Shown here: one piece after another, positions 34,392 through 45,268 of the stretch
Layout: each line of letters starts with the position of its first letter
How positions within the stretch are numbered: position 1 is the first letter of the stretch
NCBI GenBank assembly: GCA_037355855.1
Contig: CM074760.1
Location: 2,906,501-2,970,500, forward strand
DNA from: Pseudo-nitzschia pungens
Lineage: Eukaryota; Bacillariophyta; Bacillariophyceae; Bacillariales; Bacillariaceae
Length of the DNA: 64,000 nt
Direction of reading: 5' to 3'
The notes under the pieces: model-generated
What the model was told of the DNA's origin: nothing
Databases searched by the model: none
What the model saw: the letters and a program-made list of their open reading frames with translations, nothing else
Made by a program: the position numbers and the translations under genes

Positions 34392-35105
34392 CTTATACAG
34401 TTCGAAGCAGAGATGGTTAATCAAACAAATTTACTTCGTGCTTCAAATTGCATTTTACTGCAGCCGGTATTCTATTGACCCATGAAAAGAGTCGGTTACC
34501 CGTGAATCTTCGTCATTCATCGTTCTTGCGTGAATGGCAGATCTTTTTTTTTTTTCTTTGGGTCCTGTGATGTGTGATGGATGATTGATGATTCATTCAT
34601 TCGTTGGTTGGTCAAAAGCAGTCATCAACTTTTCGAAGTAAGTCGTGAAACGACTCAATAGTTGTAACTTTCTCCTTGACTAAACAGACCAATTTTTGAC
34701 CCGCCCTGCAGAGCTGAGTACTTCGTACGTAGTACTACGGTATTACGTACCGAGAGTCCTAGGTACGTAGTACTAGGTAAGGTTACCTATGTAGTCGCAC
34801 TTGTACCGTACAGTAAGGTTATTTCCGTGGAGAGATTGAAACGAGAGAGAAGGTTTTGCGATCTGGAAAGAACGCTTTTTCCTCGGGGTTCTTCGCCCAA
34901 TCATCGATCTTCTGCCGCAACGACCAGTAAGAATAGAAGACGGTAGAAGACGTTTTTCACATCAACAGATGAGATTACAATATCTCAAGTCTCAGATCCG
35001 AAGAGTAAAATACTTTCATCGCATCAAGGAGAGTGGTCGAAACAACTAAGGCCCACGTGTACCCTTCTTCCTTTCAGAGATACATCATCAAAGTTGAAAC
35101 CCAAG
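34392..35105. other. Spacer between divergent genes
   Basis: Upstream regions of the RluA-type gene and the SDH anchor gene. It contains a T9 tract near 34545 and a dense block of TACGTA, GGTACG and GTAAGGTTAC (exact copy 34777-34786). No gene was recognised. Confidence 0.4.
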
Positions 35106-35552
35106 ATGATCCGAACGACGGCAACTAGGTTAACCCAGAGGGTCAACAAAACGACTTGTCGAAGACTCCTTTCGAACAAACCATCGAGTGGCCCCTTAAA
35201 CGCAGATTCGGGAAATATCGGCACTCACATTCACCACAATCTCAGCATGGGTTTGGCTGTGTTGGCTCCAATTTGGTTTCTTATGCCAGACAGTTACTCG
35301 GACGGATTCATTGGCAAAGGATTCGGTGTCCTTTTGGCTGGAAACATTAGCGCTCATTCCTGGATTGGAATGAACTATGTCGCTACTGACTATGTCCCCA
35401 AGGTCTCAAAGGCGTTGCTTGGGCCATCTCGTGTGGCCATTGCAGGAATGACAGCTGTTACTTTCTTAGGTTTGACCCGTTGTTCGATCGAGTCGAAGGG
35501 TGGAATCAAGGGATGCATTAAGGGTCTTTGGAATCCACCTGCGTTCAAATAA
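35106..35552 (+). CDS. Succinate dehydrogenase membrane anchor (CybS/SDHD-like)
   Basis: A small subunit anchoring complex II in the inner mitochondrial membrane and contributing to the quinone and heme sites. The protein has 148 residues. The N-terminus MIRTTATRLTQRVNKTTCRR is a basic, acid-free mitochondrial presequence. The core contains HIHHNLSMGLAVLAPIWF, then NISAHSWIGMNYVATDYVPK with the His and DY pair expected in CybS, then a third hydrophobic helix. The ATG at 35106 was chosen because it starts the presequence. The call rests on the short HSxxG/DYV pattern, topology and targeting. Sequence conservation in this family is low, so it is probable rather than certain. Confidence 0.7.
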   Translation: MIRTTATRLTQRVNKTTCRRLLSNKPSSGPLNADSGNIGTHIHHNLSMGLAVLAPIWFLMPDSYSDGFIGKGFGVLLAGNISAHSWIGMNYVATDYVPKVSKALLGPSRVAIAGMTAVTFLGLTRCSIESKGGIKGCIKGLWNPPAFK

Positions 35553-35913
35553 TTATGGATCGGTAGTTGACATCGGCCAATTGGGCAATCTTAGAAGATG
35601 TCTTTTCGAAGATTTCATAAAGTAAAGCAGGAAATTTCGTATTTGAATCCATCTGAACAATTACTCATAGTGTAAGCACGTCGATTACGTGTGAGAGCCA
35701 GTTTTAGGTTGGTGCGTCGTCCGTGTTGACAGGACCACCTAACTTTTCTCAATGGCAACAACGCCTAGGTATAATAGAACGAGCTATATTTTTATGAGGC
35801 AGAGAATTCAATGCGAACCAATTCCAATTTCAGTGATAGCTCAAATCCTCGTGAGCTTAACGCGCTCTGGAAAATACTTCCATAGTGAAAAAGTGTCGTT
35901 TTAACAGTGGATT
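35553..35913. other. Short spacer between convergent genes
   Basis: 3' regions of the SDH anchor gene and the following minus-strand gene. Nothing else was seen. Confidence 0.4.
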
Positions 35914-36957
35914 CTAAGCCGGGATACCTTCGTCGCAGGTTTCAGCTACCTCTGATCCTTCACTTGGGGGCGTGCTTGTTGCTTGATAAGCTTCGTAGGC
36001 CTCGCGAGCTCTAAGAAATAAAGATTTCATTTGACGCCAGGCGGCATCTCCAACACTGAAAAGAGGTTGTAATACGGGGATGGCTAAGTTGATGATCCGT
36101 CTCACATCATCTTGGGCATTTTTCACAAGGACTCTCAGACTTTCTATGGCCAAGCTGGTCAATGTTAGATCTTCCTTCACGGTCGATTTGTTCAATGATT
36201 CAATTTTGGTTCCCACATCAGGAGTTGCGTCATTATTTGAAGTTTCAGTATGATCGGAATCCGTCTGAGAAGAAGCCGAGCCTTGTGTGTCGTTTTCGGT
36301 TTCATCGGGGGTTGTTGCTTCCTTTTCCTCCTCTGACACAAAGTCGTCCACCGACTCGATGGGTATTTCTTCTGACATGATCAACTCGTCGCTACCTGCT
36401 TCTGCGTCGTTTCCCTCTATTTTTTCTCCTCGATGAAATGCCACCACAGGTTCTGGATTGTCGTTAATTGTGTCGTGCGAAATTTTATTCTCCAATTCTT
36501 CAACCTGCGCTTGCTTTTCTGCGTTTTCTTTTTCCATCCTTTTGATTTCTTCCTCGAGTTCGTCGGCTAACTCGGGGTATTGCGTTAACAACTCGTTCCT
36601 GGTATAGTTTATATATGTTTGAAAAAGAGAAAGATTCGTTGAATTCAAGCCGATGGAGCTATAAGGTGAATATGCATTCGAAAGCCATACTTACATTTCT
36701 TGTTCGATGGCAAGACATCTTTGTGCTGCTTCAATGTAATCCTGTTTTGTCAGCTCTTCCAATTCTTCGTTAACCAATTGAAAGCCGCGTTTTATACATA
36801 TGTCTTCCAGCTCTGCCTCTGTCATAGCCTCTAAGTCGGCCTGATTGTACTCCCCTTGACCTGATACTAAAGTGATCAGTAATATTAAAAGGATTTGGAG
36901 TAGATTGTTCCTGGAACCCCTTCGGGATCCGTCGCGGTTGGTTGATGCCGATTTCAT
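35914..36957 (-). CDS. Secretory-pathway protein with a SAP-like helix pair and a coiled coil, unknown function
   Basis: Exons 36695-36957 and 35914-36598, 96-nt intron, 315 residues. The N-terminus has a basic patch followed by LLQILLILLITLVSGQG, a plausible signal peptide or anchor. Next is a short acidic helical module, MTEAELEDICIKRGFQL and then LTKQDYIEAAQRCL, which resembles a SAP/LEM-like fold. It continues through ELADELEEEIKRMEKENAEK, a likely coiled coil, into an acidic Ser/Thr-rich stretch. A last helical part contains LRVLVKNAQDDVRRIINLA. I do not recognise the family. The splice is supported by conserved helix periodicity across the junction and by a good donor (GTAAGT). Confidence 0.6.
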
Positions 36958-38289
36958 GGTGACCGGCAGTATTCGGTTGCGGTCAATACAGAAAATTGAT
37001 CTCGATGCAACACCAGTTATACTTGAGATTTCAGGGAAGGTGACCAAGTTTCCACTCCTAACGCTGCATAGTGTAAGGTGCGGGTAAGGAATCTTACTCT
37101 TCGTTTGCGGTAGCACTGCTCGTGTGATAACTTGATACCGTTTCGTCGGATTCCGCGTTTGTAACCAACGACTGTTAGAAAAAAAGCGTTCGCAGTTCCC
37201 GATCATGTGGTGTTTTCTTGTGAAGACAGATATTTTCCCGACATGAAACAAAGATTACACGTGTCACATTTGAAAATGGAGTGGGCACTAGCAGGCTGCA
37301 ACAGCAATCACCACCATGTCCTATTATTAGGTTCAAAGAGCACCAGCAGCCTACAGTTTGCAAAGCAGGTGCATGGGGGAAAACAACAAATAACAGAAAG
37401 CTATTACAGGCAAAACGCTTTTCATTAGCTTTCCAAGAAACTGTTGCATGGTATGAGTTCAATATTTGATGGGAGTTTGTGGTGGCAGTAGTACTACTAG
37501 TAGTAGTGCTGGATGAAAGTGCTAGTAGGTGCTTGTTACATTCAAAATGCTGGTTTTTTTGTAGCATAGCATCACTCTTTATTTCTATTACTATTACTCA
37601 CAGAAGTACCCATAAAATTGAACCTCTTGAATTCTTCCAAGGATGTAGTAATGCCGACATGGATTCTACTAGAATAGCTGGAAAGTTGCTATCCCTCATG
37701 ATTGTAATCAGCTCCAATGGCCGCTACTTATGAAACTACAATAATGCATAAACCTTTGGGTGCATACTTGTATTAGACTGTATCTCTTTTATTTGGATTC
37801 TTGCATTTTTTTACTATCTTGTTGTAAATCAAATTTCAATCTCCACATCGATACAACCAGTCTGATCGGTCCACTAGCAGTCTGTATTGCTGCTCCACTT
37901 CCAAGTGTCCGAGGGATAGCACCCACACTAACAATGCTGTAATTACTTTGAAATAACTCAATGGCAAATAGTAATTTTGGAAGTGAACTGCTCGACAAGA
38001 AAAAATGCAATTCAGAAATCTTTCGCAACTGCTACATCACAGTGCCTACTCGTGAATAGTGATGTATGTGAAAAGGAGTAGATATCTGTTCTTGTCTTCA
38101 CTTTGTTCCGGTAGAAGCCTGGATTCGTCAAGCGTTACCTTCTAACGCCGTTGTTATAGAAGTTCAACTAAACAGTTTTCTACATGATCAGTAAAGAACC
38201 TTTATGCAAATTTTTCTAATGACCATATTATTGTACACGATAGAATTGTTTCAAAAAGTAAATGCAACTGACATTCCTCCGTCTCAGGT
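36958..38289. other. Spacer with no recognised gene
   Basis: About 1.3 kb. Open frames on both strands (up to about 130 codons) have no domain signature and skewed composition. There is a CTA/TAG simple repeat at about 37488-37506. It may include UTRs of both neighbouring genes. Confidence 0.4.
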
Positions 38290-39107
38290 TCAGAGAAATC
38301 TCATCGCGAAGATAATTGAAAAAACAGCGATCAACCCTGCAGCTGTGGCAAATAACCCATTTATTTCCACCCCATCGTACGCTCCCAACCGATCGGACGA
38401 TTCTAGCGAGATCACTGCGGCTTCGTTCGTTTCCGAAACTCCCAATGCCAAACACCGAGCAGCAACTCGTTTTTTATGTAATTCCACATACTCTGGAAAG
38501 AGTTTTCGAAACGTGGGATCGCGAACGTTGTAGTCGAGGCTTAGCCTTGCACATTTTTCTTTCTCGCTCTTAGTGCTCTCAACGCTCCCAAGCGTTGGCG
38601 CAGATTCTATCATAAAGGAATATAGGCCAGTAAGAATCGTGCTAACGCTCCACATGGGATTCCAGCTCTTTTCAGTAATGGTGTCAATGTACAAACGAAA
38701 GAAAATCATTCGAGTTTTTGTCGAAGTTGAGACCAAAAGTATTGTTAAGGTATTTTGTCCAACATCGCACATGCAACATCAGTAGCTCGTCCAAGTCAAA
38801 AATCAAAACTCACCTCGGGGTGAAAATCGCTCATCGACAAACATAACCGCCTGTTTGGATGAAATCTTCCATTTTTCGTCATCATGATGACACTTGGAGG
38901 TTTCAGTGGGTAATCCTTCGGAAACACGAGCTTGCCATGATAAAATCCGCCAGCATATGGGGTCTTCGCGGACCCTTCAATCACGTAATGAACTTCCAAG
39001 ATATTTGATTCGTCGGCAGCTACTGTAATCTTGGGATTCTTGATCGGGTCTTTCATCAAAGACTTTAGCTCCTTCGTCAAACGCCTGATGCATATATTGG
39101 TTGCCAT
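38290..39107 (-). CDS. Ubc6-type tail-anchored ubiquitin-conjugating enzyme E2 (UBE2J family)
   Basis: ER-membrane E2 that works with ERAD ligases. Exons 38814-39107 and 38290-38667, 146-nt intron, 223 residues. It has NILEVHYVIEG, YAGGFYHGKLVFPKDYPLKPP and MMTKNGRFHPNRRLCLSMSDFHPE with the active-site Cys in RLCLS. After the splice come SWNPMWSVSTILTGLYSFM and APTLGS. The lack of the HPN tripeptide upstream of the Cys and the NGRF-RLCLS block are characteristic of UBE2J/Ubc6. The C-terminus ends in one hydrophobic helix (LFATAAGLIAVFSIIFAM), the tail anchor. The ATG at 39107 was chosen because conserved sequence begins just after it. Confidence 0.93.
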
Positions 39108-40833
39108 GATCAGTTCCTTACAATTCTGAAAGATTGTCTCAAGCTCTCGCGGATGTAAGAGTACTTTTTCGCTAATATTGCAGCCCTGACAAAGGTTGGA
39201 GATAGACAAGTGTGACCTATGATGGCAATGCAAACGGGTTGATATTTGCAAGAAAGAACAACTTTTTAAAACTTTCGTATTTTTTCTGGCGCTACAGTAC
39301 AAACGAAGGTGGGTAAGCGTACGTCTACCTGGTACCAGTACGAGTGCAAGTACTCATGCTCTTGCCTCTTGACCTCATGCGACTATTCACACTCATACGC
39401 CAACGAACGTGTACCGAGGAAGTTCAGGTAAGGTTAGGTCTAGAACACTATCAATTTGTACGATTGTAACGTACCGGTACCGTAAAGTTTCGTAATACAA
39501 TTGCTGTACTCTACGGTGAACGGTGAGATAGGAAAACGCAACCGACGATTCTCTCACTGAATCGGTAGAATTCAGCACGACCACCGCTACCGGTATAGCT
39601 TAACGCATAAGGGTAAGGTACTCGTAATTACTAAGTATTAAAATTTTTCAAACTACGAAGTAGATACGAGCATGATCACCAGTGCTCGTTTTACGGTCCG
39701 GTTAAAAGTGCTAAGATCTTACTCGTAGTAAAAGTAAGGTTTACCACGAAGTAAGCCTTGAGGTTAAACTTCGTATTTATTTTTGACTAAGGTTTTTACC
39801 GTTTCATAAGGTAATTACTCACAACTCCTTGGGATGCGCAACGATAGTACAAAAGAGTCTGTGTCAAACCCGAACGAATCAATCAGTCGTGCAAAGAAAA
39901 CTAAACAAACTTCGAACCCCGCCTTGAACTATTCGAGCCTACGCGTACCAGGTTGGTACCGTACATTCCGTATGTACGAGTAAGGTTACTCATATCGTCG
40001 ACTCGTAGGGTAAGTTACCGTCATTTTACGTGTAGTACGGTAAGATCTTATCATTGATAACGACAGGAATTTTTTAGTTGACTGGTTCTAACTACTAAAA
40101 ATGGTTGACCAAAATCGGCTGTTTTACAGCAGATTGTTCCGACGGCCAGCGACGATAGGTACGAGTATCTTACGGCTTCCGTAATACTTCGTACGAAGTA
40201 GAAGTAAGATTTACTGCCATGACTACACGTACTGATTACGTACACTAAGATCTTACTCGTGAAGATGACATCACGAGTGGTGAATACGACTCCACGAATA
40301 ACAGTTACCGAACCACAATAGTCAACGAAATCAATCTTCTTACTGTAACCCTCTGAAGTCCTTCCAGAAGAAGAAAGACAGACCGGGAGACACAGCTTTT
40401 AAATCGCAGATTAAGTTGATGAAGGGTTCATTTACTATCAATTTCACTCTGATTCCTTGCATGAAAAGAAATTAGAACTTTTGATTGAGAGCTGGAGAAA
40501 AAACGAAAAATTCAGAAGAGGAAGTTCGCAAACTCTTCGTTGAATTGCCTGTGTTCTCCCCCTAAAATGTAATTCTCAGGTTGGTTAACTCTTCTATGAA
40601 GCAAGTTCTTATGCAATTCACATAAACCCACGGTTGACTGATGGCTATTGGCTTCGCCGTTCAACGTGACAGCTTTGAAGAGGGGTTTCCAATTTCAAAT
40701 ACTTTGTACGTGCTATCTACGAGGAATAAAAATACAGTATTGACTTAGTTATCTTTATTTTGAGTAATGCAAAAAGCAACCATTGCAGCGATGATGCATG
40801 ATTTTAATCTTTCTCCTGATATATTACATGCAT
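39108..40833. repeat. Long spacer densely packed with the TACG/GTAAG motif
   Basis: No gene recognised. From about 39300 to 40350 the sequence is built largely from degenerate words such as GTACGAGTAAGG, GGTACCGTA, TACTCGTA and TAAGATCTTAC, on both strands. An exact GTAAGGTTAC lies at 39980-39989. This is one of the two densest blocks in the window, the other being 55500-56300. Confidence 0.6.
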
Positions 40834-43584
40834 TTAAAAGACAATGCGATCGATCGAATATCCCAATAGCTCATCGGTCTGTGGTGCATCACTGGATGCC
40901 TTTTTACAGTTCATCTTTTTGTATTTGTTGATCATTTCAGCTACCCCAATACTATCTTTCAACGACATTATCTCTTGTGAGTTCTTCGTAGTTTCTGTGA
41001 CTGAACTCAGCAGGAATGATAGATAACTCTCCCCAGAAGACGTCCTTGCCCAACTGAGATCATCTCTGAAGCTCTCACTGAGGGCTGCAATCCATTGACA
41101 CGCTGATCGAATGAAGTATGGTGTAGGGTTGCGGTCAGGATTGGATATCAATAGACCCGGAAGCAAGCGAGCCAGAATTACAGCTTCTGCGGAAGAACTT
41201 AATTCTTCGACAAGAGCAGCTCGAAGCATGGCCTCGTTGCATTCTGAGTAACTCACTATCATTTCGAGTACAACCTTGACACCAGTGAGAATGGTCTTCT
41301 TTTCGTCTCCTGCGGTGAACTTGTGGTCTTTGGGTACGCTGTACGTGTGTTGATCCTGAACGATCTTTACTATATCATCTGCTTTGGCGTGACGCATCAT
41401 ATAGTCTAGCATAATCACAAGTTGACGTTCGGAGAGATCCGAGCAATTCACGATCATTTCCAGAATTATTTGTAATGCAGACAAAGGGTTCTCAACCGCT
41501 GGGTACTCCATAAAACTCAGAGCCGTGGCTAACGGGTGTTTCTTTCCAGTCTCTTGAAGTGCATATAGCCCTTCAAAGTGCAGTCTTGCAGACACTCTCC
41601 TCGATTGGAGCAAGTCCTTTAATACATGACGAGCGTCCAGACCAATTTTATCGAGAGCAGATGTGTTGACATTCTCGTCTTTTTTCCTCCTTAGTATGGC
41701 TGACAGCGTAATTTGGACAGCCCCATCGATGAACGATTGCGGAATGCACGAAGGTATCTTGACGCTTTTCATACTGATTTTTGAAGGAGGAGAATTCATA
41801 CCACCATTCAGTTTTCCGTTTCGTATTTTCTTCATCGGAGTTTTCACCTCTCCAGTGAAAGGTTCCTTTGAGTTGTGATCAGTCGAGCCAGTATCGGTTC
41901 CTTCGTTCGCACTGGCAATATATTTCATCAAATTCGATACGGATGAATCAAATGCGTCTCGAAACGATATGTTGGGAGCCGAGCCCTCAACTTGCGAAAT
42001 GATGTTCAATCGCGTATTCTCGAGTGTTGTTAGCGCTCTGACCACCGATTCATCCAATCGTTTAAACGCCAAAGAACCATTATCATCTCTGTCTGCACCA
42101 GTGCTGCTAATCATATCGAATGTATCAACAGTAGGTTCTGAAGTTACTTTCGGACATGCAAGTAAGGAGCATGCTAGCTTCGACGACGACTTCAGCTTGT
42201 TTGAGTTAAAACTGCCTTTACTTTCGTCCAAAGCAGCAGTTGAGAAAGCAACATGAAGATGACCTTCCTTCGGGTAGAAAGCACAAAGTATCCCATGTTT
42301 TGCATTCGTATGGAGTACCCACTCTCCATCTTTGTCCATGTCACGAAGAATACGTTGGAGCGATATTGATTGAAGGGCTGCACCAGTAAACAAATCATAG
42401 AGGCAAACCATTTCGTTCGATGCAACGGCCAAGACGGATTCCGTGATTAGTCCGAACTGTTTTGAATGGGATGGAAGGCGTACTGGGCTGTTTGAAATAT
42501 CACCGGATGCGAGAGAAATGGTTGCACAAAATGTTCCACCGTTAATATCATGCAAAACTTCTTTCTGGTTTTGGTTTGATGAATTGCTTTTCACCGTATA
42601 TATAACGGAGACCTTCGGAGCAGAGCCGGATGATGACACGAGGAGTTCTGCCCTGGTCAATGTAAATTGATTGCAATCATTCAATTCATCATCCAGCAAG
42701 TTCACAGACGCCGTGTTCTGCACCAAACTCCCAATATTCACAAGTTTCTCAGAATTTGAAGTTGAAAATATGACATTGTTCCTAACGACATTGATCGATT
42801 TACCATTACAAAAAACTTGGTAAAATTTGACCGACGAATTTCCATCAGCATCTGACATTTTGCGTTTTCTCCCTGAACCTCTTGCTTGTTCAACATCTAT
42901 TTCTGCAAAGGTACCAATCAATACGTTTCGATCTGGCTGTTTCACTTGAAGATACTCCACTGAAAATGTTTCTCCAATAATCCTTGCAACATAGATTACA
43001 CCGTTTTGACAGCTTCCGTAGATGATACCTTTATTCATTGGCAGCAGTGTCATGGAAACAGCAGGATGCTTTAGTTGTACCTTCACAGCCGACTTTTCGT
43101 CTGGACCACTACTCTCCCATGAATTCCAACACGTCAGCCGGCTGTTTCCTTGCTGCAACGCGTACACCCGATCATTTTTCGTATCCAAAATAGCCGGTAA
43201 TCGAGGCAAGTCGCTGGCGGAATAGCTTCCATTGAAAGGTTTCGCAAAGAAAGATCCTGCATCGCCGGGTCGACTGTTATAGCGAAGACTTGAAAACTCT
43301 CGATACAAAGGGCATCCCTCCGTTTCAGTCAACTTCTTGCCCATTACACTAATGTTATGATCGGATGTGATAGTCAGCAGGGGTAGGCAATCGGCAAATT
43401 CTGCAGAGTGCATTTTCATTTTTGACAGGCCTCTTTTCGACGCCATTGTAATCATTGACGCTGCAAACGAAGGAGGGGACACCTCGTCTTGGTTATCTTC
43501 GGTGTCTCGTTTCCTTCGTCGAGACGAGTTCGGCATGCGAATAGATGTGCGGGATGTTTCCCATGGTGACAGCTGCACTAGCAT
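40834..43584 (-). CDS. Large protein with propeller-like N-terminus, possibly nucleolar (NOL11/t-UTP-like)
   Basis: Single exon, 916 residues, intact frame. The N-terminus has basic nuclear-type patches (SSRRRKRD, GSGRKRKMSD). Residues up to about 480 are a series of short beta-like segments (LPAILDTKNDRVYALQQGN, VSMTLLPMNKGIIYGSCQNG, VLAVASNEMVCLYDLFTG) suggestive of a WD-like propeller. The C-terminal 250 residues are helical (RLHFEGLYALQETGKKHPLA). This layout resembles NOL11 and other t-UTP proteins that act in pre-rRNA transcription and processing, but I see no diagnostic motif. The nucleolar assignment is a weak inference; another WD-type scaffold is equally possible. Confidence 0.5.
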   Translation of the reverse strand: MLVQLSPWETSRTSIRMPNSSRRRKRDTEDNQDEVSPPSFAASMITMASKRGLSKMKMHSAEFADCLPLLTITSDHNISVMGKKLTETEGCPLYREFSSLRYNSRPGDAGSFFAKPFNGSYSASDLPRLPAILDTKNDRVYALQQGNSRLTCWNSWESSGPDEKSAVKVQLKHPAVSMTLLPMNKGIIYGSCQNGVIYVARIIGETFSVEYLQVKQPDRNVLIGTFAEIDVEQARGSGRKRKMSDADGNSSVKFYQVFCNGKSINVVRNNVIFSTSNSEKLVNIGSLVQNTASVNLLDDELNDCNQFTLTRAELLVSSSGSAPKVSVIYTVKSNSSNQNQKEVLHDINGGTFCATISLASGDISNSPVRLPSHSKQFGLITESVLAVASNEMVCLYDLFTGAALQSISLQRILRDMDKDGEWVLHTNAKHGILCAFYPKEGHLHVAFSTAALDESKGSFNSNKLKSSSKLACSLLACPKVTSEPTVDTFDMISSTGADRDDNGSLAFKRLDESVVRALTTLENTRLNIISQVEGSAPNISFRDAFDSSVSNLMKYIASANEGTDTGSTDHNSKEPFTGEVKTPMKKIRNGKLNGGMNSPPSKISMKSVKIPSCIPQSFIDGAVQITLSAILRRKKDENVNTSALDKIGLDARHVLKDLLQSRRVSARLHFEGLYALQETGKKHPLATALSFMEYPAVENPLSALQIILEMIVNCSDLSERQLVIMLDYMMRHAKADDIVKIVQDQHTYSVPKDHKFTAGDEKKTILTGVKVVLEMIVSYSECNEAMLRAALVEELSSSAEAVILARLLPGLLISNPDRNPTPYFIRSACQWIAALSESFRDDLSWARTSSGESYLSFLLSSVTETTKNSQEIMSLKDSIGVAEMINKYKKMNCKKASSDAPQTDELLGYSIDRIVF

Positions 43585-44171
43585 TTTCTCGGATTGCTTA
43601 CGACAACTGACTGGTTGACACTATCGACCACTAGAGTAGCTCAGAATGCAAGAGTGGCACTCAGGTGGAAACGATTAAAAAACGTTACTAATCTCCACCC
43701 CCACCGATTTTATCGTTTCCAATGTGATCGGATTTTTGTACATTGTTTATTCGTTCATCGTTAGTTCCTCTGTTGGAACACGGTAACCTACAGGTAACTG
43801 GGAAAACAAGACACCGATAGATCCGACGACGACTGGTGTAGAAGAACATCATTTTACTACTGACGGTTGGCGGACATACTTCAATTCTGCTTCCACTTTG
43901 CATCGATCGTGTACGAAACGAGCGTTGTACCGTATTTATGGTAAGTTTGTTGTATGTTATTTTTGAGTTTTTCAGACAATTTTTGCAAACTTTTCGGATT
44001 TTCAATTTCAGGTGAAAATTTTGTGTCCTGAGTTTCTTTTCGACCTTCAAAACAATCCCATTATCAAAATCAATCGGGTAAGTTATCCCCGAACTCTTAC
44101 ATCACTCAGATCTCCCTATCAGTGCATTCAGTTGTTCACTTTTTTTTCCCTTCAAAATACAACTCATCGCG
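43585..44171. other. Spacer between divergent genes
   Basis: Upstream regions of the propeller-like gene and of the small membrane protein gene. No other feature was recognised. Confidence 0.4.
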
Positions 44172-44570
44172 ATGGACGACGTTGATTTCGCTGCAAATCG
44201 CGTCGGGACAATGACGCTTGCTGGGTTTTTCGGCGGAACGGCGTACGCGACGTTCAAGGGATTTCCAAGAAGAGCTTCGGCACTGAGAGCAGCTGCTTCC
44301 TGTGCACTTGTTGGAACGAGCCTATTCACTGCGGAACGGATGGCCAATATTGGAATGAGAGATCAAATAGAGGACGATCGGCGCTTGACATTGTCTTCGT
44401 ATGCCTTTGGTGGCATATTCGGGGGTGCAATGAATGGATTTTTATATCAAAAACAGCCTATTCGTGGAATGGTTGTCTTCACTCCCTTCATGCTAGGCGT
44501 TGGTATGATTGAAATCGAACTGAAACGACGGAGACAGCAGAGATTAGAAGAATTGAAGGCTCTTCAATGA
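44172..44570 (+). CDS. Small Gly-rich membrane protein of unknown function
   Basis: 132 residues, one exon. Two or three hydrophobic segments are rich in small residues: TMTLAGFFGGTAYATF, ALRAAASCALVGTSLF, YAFGGIFGGAMNGFL. The glycine spacing resembles Tim17/Tim22/Tim23-type helices, and the tail is a basic helix (IELKRRRQQRLEELKAL). It could be an inner-membrane protein of mitochondrion or plastid. I cannot assign a family. The regular topology and clean frame between two spacers argue for a real gene. Confidence 0.55.
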   Translation: MDDVDFAANRVGTMTLAGFFGGTAYATFKGFPRRASALRAAASCALVGTSLFTAERMANIGMRDQIEDDRRLTLSSYAFGGIFGGAMNGFLYQKQPIRGMVVFTPFMLGVGMIEIELKRRRQQRLEELKALQ

Positions 44571-45268
44571 CCCCTCCGTTATGTGACTCAACCATAAAGT
44601 AGAAATGATTCAAGTGATTACATCCGAACGTTGTCGTCAAAGAAAAGTTCATGAAACTACGACGAAGTCATCCCATCGAAAAGGAACTCGCAAAAGACAA
44701 CTATGGCTTCCATGGAAGGAACGCTGACTCCCCTGAAGTGATATACGCTCAATGCTGTAGATGAACTATAGGTTGAAGCAACGAATCACAATAGAATTTT
44801 AGTAACAAACTTGATGGATTTTAACACTGATTAAGATCGAATTATTTTCCTCAAAACAACGTAATTCGCCAATCAACAGAATCAGTCGCCAATCTTGAGC
44901 TATTTGTGGATGCATCTACCGGTACTTCAGCATGAAACCTAGTTTTGTTCTCCATCCAAAAACATCTTACCAAGTTAGTTCTGGATCATTCTTTTTCGGT
45001 CACATCTCCAAATTTATTTTACGGGTGAAAAATAAAAAAACACCATCGAAGTAGCTTGATTTATGCACTCTATGTGTTCGGTCTTACCGCACGTATTTTA
45101 CTAATATACAAAACAAGTGTGCTGCTCTTCGACTTCGTTCATTCAAAGATGTCAGTGTGTGTGTGTATGTGTGTGTTACCCTCGGATGTGAAGTGTGCCG
45201 TGTCCGCAGTCCGTAGGTTCTTAAACTGTTCGTTCAGTGCTCTCTCCGAGCCACGAATAGGAACTCTA
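44571..45268. other. Spacer between convergent genes
   Basis: 3' regions of the small membrane protein gene and the PhyH gene. It includes a GT/TG dinucleotide tract at about 45156-45178. No gene was seen. Confidence 0.4.

Noticed and set aside
37175..37567. 130-codon minus-strand frame
   Set aside because: Repetitive Ser/Thr composition from simple repeats; no ATG-supported conserved protein.
39300..40350. A transposon
   Set aside because: No open frame for a transposase or reverse transcriptase and no terminal repeats were found; only short degenerate motif copies are present.
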